NCBI GenBank assembly: GCA_045604965.1
Contig: JAZUPB010000061.1
Location: 1 to 28,720, forward strand
From: JAISGQ01 sp045604965
GTDB taxonomy: Bacteria; Bacillota; Clostridia; Oscillospirales; Acutalibacteraceae
Direction: 5' to 3'
DNA: 28,720 bases
Part shown: positions 1-7,408 of the stretch, one piece after another
How the letters are laid out: each line of letters begins with the position of its first letter
Numbering within the stretch: the first letter of the stretch is position 1
Program-made: the position numbers and the translations under genes
The notes under the pieces: model-generated
Told to the model about the DNA's origin: nothing
The model's input: the letters and a program-made list of their open reading frames with translations, nothing else
Database searches by the model: none

Positions 1-319
1 AAACAACAAGGATAGCGCCGTCCATCTGAGCAGCACCAGTGATCATGTTCTTAACGTAGTCAGCGTGGCCCGGGCAGTCAACGTGTGCATAGTGACGGGT
101 CTCGGTCTGATACTCAACGTGTGCGGTGTTGATTGTTATACCACGAGCTCTCTCTTCGGGAGCCTTATCGATGTTAGCGTAATCAACGAACTCAGAAGAA
201 CCAGCAAGGTTGAGAACCTTGGTGATTGCAGCGGTAAGGGTGGTCTTACCATGGTCAACGTGGCCGATGGTACCAATGTTTACGTGGGGCTTGCTTCTTT
301 CGAATTTTGCCTTTGCCAT
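1..319 (-). CDS. tuf: Elongation factor Tu, N-terminal part (cut by window start)
   Basis: EF-Tu is the GTPase that carries aminoacyl-tRNA to the ribosomal A site. The visible 106 residues begin MAKAKFERSKPHVNIGTIG. They contain the P-loop GHVDHGKT (about residues 19-26), the switch I end RGITI and the G3 motif DCPGHADY, which together are diagnostic of EF-Tu. The ATG at 317-319 has a strong Shine-Dalgarno AAGGAGG about 11 bases upstream. The gene lies 91 bases downstream of fusA and is the last visible gene of the str operon. The C-terminal three quarters lie outside the window. The identification is secure. Confidence 0.97.
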   Translation of the reverse strand, partial: MAKAKFERSKPHVNIGTIGHVDHGKTTLTAAITKVLNLAGSSEFVDYANIDKAPEERARGITINTAHVEYQTETRHYAHVDCPGHADYVKNMITGAAQMDGAILVV

Positions 320-368
320 TTGGATTGTTCCTCCTTGTGATCAAAAATTTTAGTTTATCACAATTGAT

Positions 369-397
369 ATAATATCAAATGTATTAGTAAAATGCAA
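369..397 (-). promoter_or_regulatory. Candidate internal promoter for tuf
   Basis: Read on the minus strand in the fusA-tuf gap, TTGCAT (392-397) and TATTAT (369-374) are separated by 17 bases. The -10 is good and the -35 is weak. The -10 lies inside a 15-base palindrome (364-378). An extra promoter would fit the high demand for EF-Tu, but this is inference. Confidence 0.35.
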
Positions 398-410
398 GTG
401 TTTTTATTAA

Positions 411-2495
411 TTAGTCCTCACGCTTTGCTCTGCCTGCAAGAATCTTCTCACCGACAGACTTGGGAACGTCACTGTAATGGGACGGTTCCATAACGTACTG
501 ACCGCGTCCCTGGGTTCTGGAACGGAGGTCGGTTGCATAACCGAACATCTCGGACAGAGGTACGTGTGCGGTAACGGTGCTTGTGCCGTTCTCGCTCTCC
601 ATACCCTGAATAGCGCCGCGGCGGCTGTTGAGGTCGCCGATAACGTCTCCCAGATAATCCTCGGGAGCAACGACAACTACCTTCATAATCGGCTCAAGAA
701 GTACGGGATCACCCTTCTTCATAGCTTCCTTGACTGCCATAGAACCGGCAATCTTAAATGCCATATCAGAGGAGTCGACTTCGTGGTAAGAACCATCGTA
801 AAGGGTTGCCTTGATGTCAACTACAGGGTAACCTGCGAGAACACCGGAATTGAGTGCGCCCTGGATACCTGCATCAACAGCGGGGATGTATTCCTTCGGA
901 ACAGTACCGCCGACGACTGCGTTGACAAACTCATAGCCTTTGCCAACCTCATTGGGTTCGACAATAAGCTTAACGTGACCATACTGACCACGACCACCGG
1001 ACTGACGGGAGTACTTTGTATCGACTCTTGCTTCCTTGCGGATTGTCTCCTTGTAAGCAACTTGAGGTGCACCAACGTTTGCCTCAACCTTAAACTCACG
1101 GAGAAGTCTGTCTACGATGATTTCGAGGTGGAGCTCGCCCATACCGGCGATGATGGTCTGTCCTGTTTCTTCATCGGTGTAAGCCTTAAAGGTGGGATCT
1201 TCCTCAGCAAGCTTAGAGAGGGCAATACCCATCTTCTCCTGACCAGCCTTGGTTTTGGGCTCGATAGCGACACGGATAACAGGCTCCGGAAAATTCATAG
1301 ATTCGAGGACAATGGGATGTTCCTTATCGCAGAGGGTATCACCTGTAGTAGTGTTCTTAAGGCCAACTGCTGCAGCGATATCACCAGCGTAAACAGTCTC
1401 AATATCCTGTCTCTCGTTTGCGTGCATCTGAAGAATACGGCCGATTCTTTCGTTCTGACGCTTTACAGAGTTGAATACGTTGCTGCCCTTATCAAGCTTA
1501 CCGCTGTATACTCTGAAATATGCAAGCTTACCAACGAAGGGGTCGGTTGCGATCTTGAATGCAAGTGCGGAGAAGGGCAGTTCATCAGAAGATGCTCTCT
1601 CTTCCTCTTCCTCGGTATCGGGGTTTACACCCTTGATAGCGGGAACATCAGTGGGAGCGGGCATATATTCTACGATAGCATCGAGAAGCTTCTGAACACC
1701 CTTATTGCGGTAGGAAGTACCGCAGCAAACGGGAACCATAGTATTTGCGATGGTGGACTTGCGGATGCAGGTCTTGATCTCTTCTTCGGTAAGAGGCTCA
1801 TCAGCCATAAACTTCTCGAAGAGCTCTTCATCCTGCTCAGCAACGCACTCGATAAGTTCGGAGCGGTACTGCTCTGCAAGCTCAACCATATCTTCGGGGA
1901 TATCTGTTACAGAGATATCCATACCAAGATCATCATTGTAAATGTATGCTTTCATTTCAACGAGGTCGATAAGACCCTTGAAATCTGCTTCAGCACCGAT
2001 AGGAAGCTGAATGGGAACAGCATTACACTTAAGGCGGTCCTTCATCATCTTTACAACGTGATAGAAGTCTGCGCCCATAATATCCATCTTGTTGACATAA
2101 GCCATTCTCGGAACGTGATACTTGTCAGCCTGACGCCATACGGTTTCAGACTGAGGCTCAACGCCGCCCTTTGCACAAAGAACGGTTACAGAGCCGTCAA
2201 GAACACGGAGAGAACGCTCAACTTCTACAGTAAAGTCAACGTGACCCGGGGTATCAATGATGTTGATGCGATGATCCTTCCAGAAGCAGGTAGTCGCAGC
2301 AGAGGTAATTGTAATACCTCTCTCCTTCTCCTGAACCATCCAGTCCATTGTTGCGCCGCCATCATGTGTTTCACCGAGCTTGTAATTAACACCGGTGTAG
2401 TAAAGAATACGCTCCGATGTTGTTGTCTTACCAGCATCGATGTGAGCCATGATGCCGATGTTTCTGGTTTTTTCCAAACTTACCTGCCTAGGCAT
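411..2495 (-). CDS. fusA: Elongation factor G
   Basis: EF-G is the GTPase that drives tRNA-mRNA translocation and, with RRF, ribosome recycling. The 694-residue product has the usual full length. It shows the P-loop AHIDAGKT (residues 17-24), switch I RGITI (about 59-63), G3 DTPGHVDF (81-88) and G4 NKMD (135-138), followed by the domain II-V sequence expected of EF-G. The ATG at 2493-2495 follows a near-perfect AAGGAGG about 6 bases upstream. It sits 42 bases after rpsG and 91 bases before tuf, in canonical str-operon order. A very long antisense frame over this gene is a codon-usage shadow. Confidence 0.98.
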   Translation of the reverse strand: MPRQVSLEKTRNIGIMAHIDAGKTTTSERILYYTGVNYKLGETHDGGATMDWMVQEKERGITITSAATTCFWKDHRINIIDTPGHVDFTVEVERSLRVLDGSVTVLCAKGGVEPQSETVWRQADKYHVPRMAYVNKMDIMGADFYHVVKMMKDRLKCNAVPIQLPIGAEADFKGLIDLVEMKAYIYNDDLGMDISVTDIPEDMVELAEQYRSELIECVAEQDEELFEKFMADEPLTEEEIKTCIRKSTIANTMVPVCCGTSYRNKGVQKLLDAIVEYMPAPTDVPAIKGVNPDTEEEEERASSDELPFSALAFKIATDPFVGKLAYFRVYSGKLDKGSNVFNSVKRQNERIGRILQMHANERQDIETVYAGDIAAAVGLKNTTTGDTLCDKEHPIVLESMNFPEPVIRVAIEPKTKAGQEKMGIALSKLAEEDPTFKAYTDEETGQTIIAGMGELHLEIIVDRLLREFKVEANVGAPQVAYKETIRKEARVDTKYSRQSGGRGQYGHVKLIVEPNEVGKGYEFVNAVVGGTVPKEYIPAVDAGIQGALNSGVLAGYPVVDIKATLYDGSYHEVDSSDMAFKIAGSMAVKEAMKKGDPVLLEPIMKVVVVAPEDYLGDVIGDLNSRRGAIQGMESENGTSTVTAHVPLSEMFGYATDLRSRTQGRGQYVMEPSHYSDVPKSVGEKILAGRAKRED

Positions 2496-2537
2496 AGGAT
2501 CCTCCTTATTAATATAGATAGTATAGCTAAGCAGCTA

Positions 2538-3008
2538 CTACCATCTGAAGTGTGCAAACGCCTTGTTTGCTTCTGCCATCTTGTGAGTGTCCTCACGCTT
2601 CTTAGCTGCACCGCCGTTACCGTTGAGTGCATCAAGGATCTCGTTAGCGAGTCTTTCCTTCATTGTGCGCTCATTTCTGAGTCTGGCATATCTGGTGAGC
2701 CAGCGAAGGCCGAGTGTCTGTCTTCTCTCGGGGCGAACTTCCATCGGTACCTGGTAGGTAGAACCACCGACACGACGAGCCTTTACCTCGAGGAGAGGCA
2801 TAATGTTTTCCATAGCCGCCTCGAATGCTTCGAGGGGATTTTTGCCGGTCTTTTCACCGACGATTTCGAAAGCACCGTATACAATCTTCTGTGCAACTCC
2901 GCGCTTACCATCGTACATAACGTTGTTGATGAGACGTGTTACAACTGTGGAATTGTAAATAGGATCGGGCAAAACTTCACGCTTTGCAATTGAGCCTCTT
3001 CTTGGCAC
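2538..3008 (-). CDS. rpsG: 30S ribosomal protein S7
   Basis: S7 is a primary 16S rRNA binding protein that nucleates the 30S head. The product is 156 residues, the family norm, and carries typical S7 stretches such as MYDGKRG, GGSTYQVPMEVRPERR and the C-terminal HKMAEANKAFAHFRW. A longer frame opens at 3059, but the GTG at 3006-3008 is the better start. It gives the conserved N-terminus (M)PRRGSIAKREV and has GGAGGG (3016-3021) 7 bases upstream. In E. coli S7 represses its own operon by binding the rpsL-rpsG gap; here that gap is 156 bases long and structured. Confidence 0.97.
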   Translation of the reverse strand: MPRRGSIAKREVLPDPIYNSTVVTRLINNVMYDGKRGVAQKIVYGAFEIVGEKTGKNPLEAFEAAMENIMPLLEVKARRVGGSTYQVPMEVRPERRQTLGLRWLTRYARLRNERTMKERLANEILDALNGNGGAAKKREDTHKMAEANKAFAHFRW

Positions 3009-3082
3009 GTTGCTTCCCTCCTTCATAATAATGATATCATAGGTACTCGAAAGTGACATTACTTCCGTTGGCGCTTTTCAGA

Positions 3083-3121
3083 GGCGTATATAATATATAT
3101 AAACGCCGCTGCTGTGGCAGC
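3083..3121 (-). promoter_or_regulatory. Two stem-loops in the rpsL-rpsG intercistronic region
   Basis: The rpsL-rpsG gap contains a 25-base near-palindrome (3083-3107). It has a GGCGT/ACGCC outer stem and an AT-rich inner stem interrupted by one T-T mismatch. Directly beside it is a GCTGC-TGTG-GCAGC hairpin (3108-3121). By position this matches where S7 feedback control of the str operon acts in E. coli. A regulatory role here is inference from position and structure only. The AT-rich palindrome could instead include -10-like sequence for rpsG. Confidence 0.4.
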
Positions 3122-3164
3122 CACTTTGTTATCTGTCAAATTCTTTTTTGAAGTAATAGTATGA

Positions 3165-3587
3165 TTACTTCTTTGCTGCCTTCGGGCGCTTTACGCCGTA
3201 CTTGGAGCGAGCCTGGTTTCTCTTTGCAACACCCTGAGTATCAAGGGTACCTCTGATGATGTGGTAACGTACACCAGGAAGGTCCTTAACACGGCCGCCG
3301 CGAATGAGAACAACAGAGTGTTCCTGAAGGTTGTGACCTTCACCGGGAATGTAAGCAGTGACTTCAATACCGTTGGAAAGACGTACTCTTGCGATCTTAC
3401 GAAGTGCGGAGTTCGGCTTCTTAGGGGTCTTTGTCTTAACTGTGGTGCAGACACCTCTCTTCTGAGGAGAGTTCTGATCAGTCATAACCCTTTTCTTGGT
3501 GTTGAGACCTTTCAGCAGAGCAGGAGCCTTTGCCTTCTTCTCTACTTCTTCTCTTCCCTTGCGAACTAACTGGTTAAAAGTAGGCAT
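3165..3587 (-). CDS. rpsL: 30S ribosomal protein S12
   Basis: S12 sits at the decoding centre and influences accuracy. The product is 140 residues starting MPTFNQLVRKGRE. An extension to 3611 is possible but would put the GGAGGTG (3599-3605) inside the gene. Compared with the 124-residue E. coli protein, extra residues lie between the N-terminal arm and the conserved PQKRGVCT (41-48). The family core TPKKPNSALRK (54-64) and RGGRVKDLPG (96-105) is intact. The lysines that mutate to streptomycin resistance in other species (PKKPN and RVKDL) are wild type, so ribosomal streptomycin resistance is not predicted. It is the first gene of the str operon. Confidence 0.98.
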   Translation of the reverse strand: MPTFNQLVRKGREEVEKKAKAPALLKGLNTKKRVMTDQNSPQKRGVCTTVKTKTPKKPNSALRKIARVRLSNGIEVTAYIPGEGHNLQEHSVVLIRGGRVKDLPGVRYHIIRGTLDTQGVAKRNQARSKYGVKRPKAAKK

Positions 3588-3663
3588 GTTTTGTATTTCA
3601 CCTCCATACAAAAAATATATGTCAAGGCTGGTTGTCAGCCGTACGACCTTTGTTTGTCTATTT

Positions 3664-3781
3664 TTGACAAAATGCGTCGCTTGCTATTGTTTCTTTTGGC
3701 GATTTGTGTACACATAAAATTTACAATTTCAAGTACTGACCGCAATTAAGAATTTTAGCACGGCGACGCATCTTTTGTCAA
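3664..3781. repeat. Long-armed imperfect inverted repeat between rpoC and rpsL
   Basis: The left arm (3664-3680) and right arm (3763-3781) are inverted copies of TTGACAAAA...TGCGTCGC. They match base for base except for two extra bases in the right arm, and enclose 82 bases. The right arm carries the -35 box of the str promoter on the minus strand. The left arm carries an equivalent TTGACA pointing the other way on the plus strand, with TATTGT 15 bases on. rpoC read-through RNA could fold the arms together, whereas RNA started at the str promoter would lack the right arm. Confidence 0.75.
3752..3781 (-). promoter_or_regulatory. str operon promoter (rpsL-rpsG-fusA-tuf)
   Basis: On the minus strand a perfect -35 TTGACA (3776-3781) is followed after 18 bases by TAAAAT (3752-3757). 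An extended -10 TGC immediately precedes it. The -35 begins only 10 bases past the rpoC stop codon. No terminator is visible between rpoC and rpsL, so the str genes probably receive both read-through from rpoBC and their own transcription. The predicted leader to rpsL is about 155 bases. Confidence 0.75.
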
Positions 3782-3791
3782 GAGTAAATTA

Positions 3792-6700
3792 TTATTCTGT
3801 GATTATTTCGCTTGCTTCAGCAGGCTGCTCATAGCTGTATTCAGTCTCTGCTTCAGGAGCTTCCGCATCAGTCTCTGCTGTTGCCAGCATACCTGTACCT
3901 GCGGGGACAAGCTTACCGATAATTACATTCTCCTTGAGACCGATCAGCGGATCGATCTTACCACGGATAGCTGCATCAGTAAGAACTCTTGTGGTCTCCT
4001 GGAATGATGCTGCGGAAAGGAATGAATCGGTTGCAAGTGAAGCCTTTGTGATACCAAGCATTACAGGCTTGCATGTTGCCTGCTTGAGGTACTCGTTGTC
4101 CTCTTCGACTCTGCGGCGGAGGATTTCCTCGTTCGCGCGGTCAAACTCAGTCTTTTCGACCAGACTGCCCGGGAGCATCAATGTGTCGCCCGGATCGTCG
4201 ATCTTGACCTTCTTTATCATCTGACGAACGATAACCTCGATATGCTTATCGTTGATATCAACACCCTGCAGACGGTAAACCTTCTGTACCTCTTCAATGA
4301 GGTATTCCTGAACAGCCTGGACACCCTTGATCTCAAGGATATCGTGGGGGTTGACAGAACCGTCGGTGAGCTGGACACCAACATTGACAAAGTCACCGTC
4401 CTGCACTTTTCTTCTGCTGCCGAAGGGAATGAGGTAATCCTTCTGCTCACCACTCTCGCTGTTGGTGATGATAACGTGCTGACCCTTTTCCATATGGATG
4501 GATGCAATACCGGAGATCTCACTGAGAATTGCAAGTCTCTTGGGCTTTCTGCCTTCGAAGAGCTCTTCAACTCTGGGAAGACCCTGTGTGATATCTTCTG
4601 CAGATGCAATACCGCCGGTATGGAAGGTTCTCATTGTAAGCTGTGTACCGGGTTCACCGATAGACTGTGCCGCAACGATACCAACAGCCTCACCGACTGT
4701 TACGCTCTTACCGGTTGCAAGGTTAGCGCCGTAGCACTTCTTGCAGATACCGTGACGTGATGCACAGGTAAGGATAGAGCGGATTCTGATTCTCTCAACA
4801 CCGGAATTGACGATCTTCTTTGCGTCCTTCTCGGTAAGGAGATTATCCTTGGATACGATAACGTTTCCATTCTCATCGCAGAAGTCTTCTGCAAGATAAC
4901 GGCCTACGAGACGCTCCTCAAAGCTTTCAATAGTTCTGTTGCCGTCCTTGATCTCGTATACCTCGATACCGTTTGTGGTACCGCAGTCAGTCTCTCTGAT
5001 GATAACATCCTGAGAAACATCAACAAGACGACGGGTAAGGTAACCGGAGTCTGCGGTTCTAAGTGCGGTATCAGCAAGACCCTTTCTAGCACCACGTGAA
5101 GAAATGAAGTACTCCATAATATTAAGGCCTTCACGGTAGTTAGCCTTGATGGGGATCTCGATGGTACGACCGGAGGTGTTTGCGATCAGTCCGCGCATAC
5201 CTGCCAGCTGTCTGATCTGGTTTGCAGAACCACGAGCACCGGACTGTGCCATCATATTGATGGGGTTGTATCTGTCCATATTGGAGGTCAGAGCCTCAGC
5301 AACCTCATCGGTTGCCTTTGTCCAGATCTCGATGACCTTCTTATATCTCTCCTCATCTGTGAGAAGACCTCTCTTATAGAGCTTGGATACTGATTCAACC
5401 TTGCTCTCTGCGTCTGCGATGATCTCCTTCTTCTGGGGCGGAATGGTAGCATCGCATACTGCAACGGTAAGTGCACCTTTGGTGGAGTACTTATAACCCT
5501 GAGCCTTGACATTATCAAGAACCTCACTGGTAAGTGCTGCACCGTGAGCGATCATACATTTCTCAATGATCTTTCCGAGCTGCTTCTTGCCAACAAGGAA
5601 GTCTACCTCATAAAGGAGATAATCTTCATCCTTTTCACGCTCTACGAATCCAAGATCCTGAGGAATGGGGCGGTTGAAGATTATACGGCCCATAGTGGTT
5701 TCCACCATACCGGTAACCTTTCTGCCCTCTACCTCTACTGTACGTCTTACCTTTATTCTGGAATGGAGGGTAATAACACCGCTGTCATATGCAAGCTGTG
5801 CCTCATCCTCACTTATGAACATCTTTCCTTCGCCCGGTTCACCAACTCTGTCAAGAGTCAGGTAGTAAGAACCGAGAACCATATCCTGTGTAGGTACGCA
5901 GACAGGCTTACCATCGGAAGGCTTGAGCAGGTTGCCTGATGCAAGCATAAGCATCCTTGCCTCTGCCTGTGCCTCGGTGGAAAGAGGTACGTGAACTGCC
6001 ATCTGGTCGCCGTCGAAGTCAGCGTTGAACGCTGTACATACCAGCGGATGGAGCTTTATAGCTCTGCCCTCGACAAGTACAGGCTCGAAAGCCTGGATAC
6101 CGAGTCTGTGTAGGGTCGGAGCACGGTTGAGCATAACGGTGTGCCCCTTGATTACGGTCTCAAGTGCATCCCATACCTCGGGCTTTGCTCTTTCAACTGC
6201 CTTTCTTGCGGCACGGATGTTGCCGATAGAGGGCAGGTTGCTTTCAACAAGCTTCTTCATTACGAAGGGCTTGAAGAGCTCCAGTGCCATTTCCTTGGGA
6301 AGACCGCACTGGTACATCTTAAGCTCAGGACCTACAACGATTACCGAACGGCCGGAATAGTCAACACGCTTGCCGAGAAGGTTCTGACGGAAACGTCCCT
6401 GCTTGCCCTTGAGCATATCGGAAAGGGAACGAAGAGGTCTGGTGTTGGGACCTGTTACAGGTCTGCCTCTTCTGCCGTTATCAATAAGTGCATCAACAGC
6501 TTCCTGAAGCATACGCTTTTCGTTGCGTACGATGATGGAAGGAGCATTGAGCTCGAGAAGCTTCTTGAGACGGTTGTTTCTGTTGATAACTCTTCTGTAG
6601 AGATCATTGAGGTCAGATGTGGCAAATCTGCCGCCGTCCAGCTGTACCATCGGACGGATATCCGGAGGAATTACAGGGATAACGGTGAGAACCATCCACT

Positions 6701-7370
6701 CGGGCTTATTGCCGCTTGAACGGAATGCCTCAACAACATCAAGTCTCTTGAGGAGCTTAATCTTTTTCTGACCGGAGGTGGTTGCGAGCTCTTCCTTGAG
6801 CTCGGAGGCAAGCTTATCAAGATCGATGTCCTGCAGAAGCTTCTGGATAGCCTCTGCGCCCATCATTGCCTCGAAGTCGTCCTCGTACATTTCCTTGTAC
6901 TCTCTGTACTCCTTGTCAGAAAGGATCTGCTTGTACTTAAGTCTGTCACAGTCTCCTGCATCAGTTACGATGTAGGAGGAGAAGTAAAGAACTTTCTCAA
7001 GCTGACGGGGAGTGATATCAAGGATAGTACCCATACGGCAGGGTATACCCTTAAAATACCAGATGTGGGAAACGGGAGCGGCAAGCTCTATTCTGCCCAT
7101 ACGCTCACGTCTGACCTTGCTGCGTGTGATCTCAACTCCGCAGCGTTCGCAGACCTTTCCCTTATAGCGGATTCTCTTGTATTTGCCGCAATGGCACTCC
7201 CAGTCCTTCTGCGGTCCGAAGATCTTTTCGCAGAAAAGACCGTCACGCTCGGGCTTGAGGGTTCTGTAGTTTATAGTTTCGGGCTTTGTAACCTCTCCGA
7301 AAGACCAGGATCTGATCTGCTCCGGAGACGCCAGTCCGATTTTGATGGAATCAAAAACGGTGTACTGCAT
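3792..7370 (-). CDS. rpoC: DNA-directed RNA polymerase beta' subunit
   Basis: Beta' carries the catalytic Mg-binding loop of RNA polymerase. The 1192-residue product is full length for Clostridia. It shows the N-terminal zinc site C59, C61, C74, C77, the active-site NADFDGD (around residue 450), the rudder and bridge region TLHRLGIQAFEP upstream, and a second zinc site around CASRHGICKKC near residue 890. The trigger-loop region ending in GEPGTQLTMRTFHTGG is present. The C-terminus ends in a short acidic, low-complexity tail. The ATG has an AGGGGG Shine-Dalgarno about 8 bases upstream. It follows rpoB by 38 bases. Confidence 0.98.
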   Translation of the reverse strand: MQYTVFDSIKIGLASPEQIRSWSFGEVTKPETINYRTLKPERDGLFCEKIFGPQKDWECHCGKYKRIRYKGKVCERCGVEITRSKVRRERMGRIELAAPVSHIWYFKGIPCRMGTILDITPRQLEKVLYFSSYIVTDAGDCDRLKYKQILSDKEYREYKEMYEDDFEAMMGAEAIQKLLQDIDLDKLASELKEELATTSGQKKIKLLKRLDVVEAFRSSGNKPEWMVLTVIPVIPPDIRPMVQLDGGRFATSDLNDLYRRVINRNNRLKKLLELNAPSIIVRNEKRMLQEAVDALIDNGRRGRPVTGPNTRPLRSLSDMLKGKQGRFRQNLLGKRVDYSGRSVIVVGPELKMYQCGLPKEMALELFKPFVMKKLVESNLPSIGNIRAARKAVERAKPEVWDALETVIKGHTVMLNRAPTLHRLGIQAFEPVLVEGRAIKLHPLVCTAFNADFDGDQMAVHVPLSTEAQAEARMLMLASGNLLKPSDGKPVCVPTQDMVLGSYYLTLDRVGEPGEGKMFISEDEAQLAYDSGVITLHSRIKVRRTVEVEGRKVTGMVETTMGRIIFNRPIPQDLGFVEREKDEDYLLYEVDFLVGKKQLGKIIEKCMIAHGAALTSEVLDNVKAQGYKYSTKGALTVAVCDATIPPQKKEIIADAESKVESVSKLYKRGLLTDEERYKKVIEIWTKATDEVAEALTSNMDRYNPINMMAQSGARGSANQIRQLAGMRGLIANTSGRTIEIPIKANYREGLNIMEYFISSRGARKGLADTALRTADSGYLTRRLVDVSQDVIIRETDCGTTNGIEVYEIKDGNRTIESFEERLVGRYLAEDFCDENGNVIVSKDNLLTEKDAKKIVNSGVERIRIRSILTCASRHGICKKCYGANLATGKSVTVGEAVGIVAAQSIGEPGTQLTMRTFHTGGIASAEDITQGLPRVEELFEGRKPKRLAILSEISGIASIHMEKGQHVIITNSESGEQKDYLIPFGSRRKVQDGDFVNVGVQLTDGSVNPHDILEIKGVQAVQEYLIEEVQKVYRLQGVDINDKHIEVIVRQMIKKVKIDDPGDTLMLPGSLVEKTEFDRANEEILRRRVEEDNEYLKQATCKPVMLGITKASLATDSFLSAASFQETTRVLTDAAIRGKIDPLIGLKENVIIGKLVPAGTGMLATAETDAEAPEAETEYSYEQPAEASEIITE

Positions 7371-7408
7371 TCGGTAACCCCCTGTTATATTATGTGCGTT
7401 TGTTTGAA

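Noticed and set aside
477..2993. An 838-codon open frame on the plus strand opposite fusA and rpsG
   Set aside because: It lies wholly antisense to two certain genes, has no family-like motifs, and is explained by the rarity of codons in those genes that would read as stops on the other strand.
2538..3059. S7 starting at the ATG at 3059
   Set aside because: The extra 17 residues match nothing in the family and would place the strong Shine-Dalgarno inside the gene; GTG at 3008 gives the normal 156 residues.
3626..3640. GGCTG/CAGCC hairpin in the rpsL leader as a terminator
   Set aside because: The stem is only 5 bp and the T-rich stretch is separated from it on the minus strand, too weak to call a terminator.
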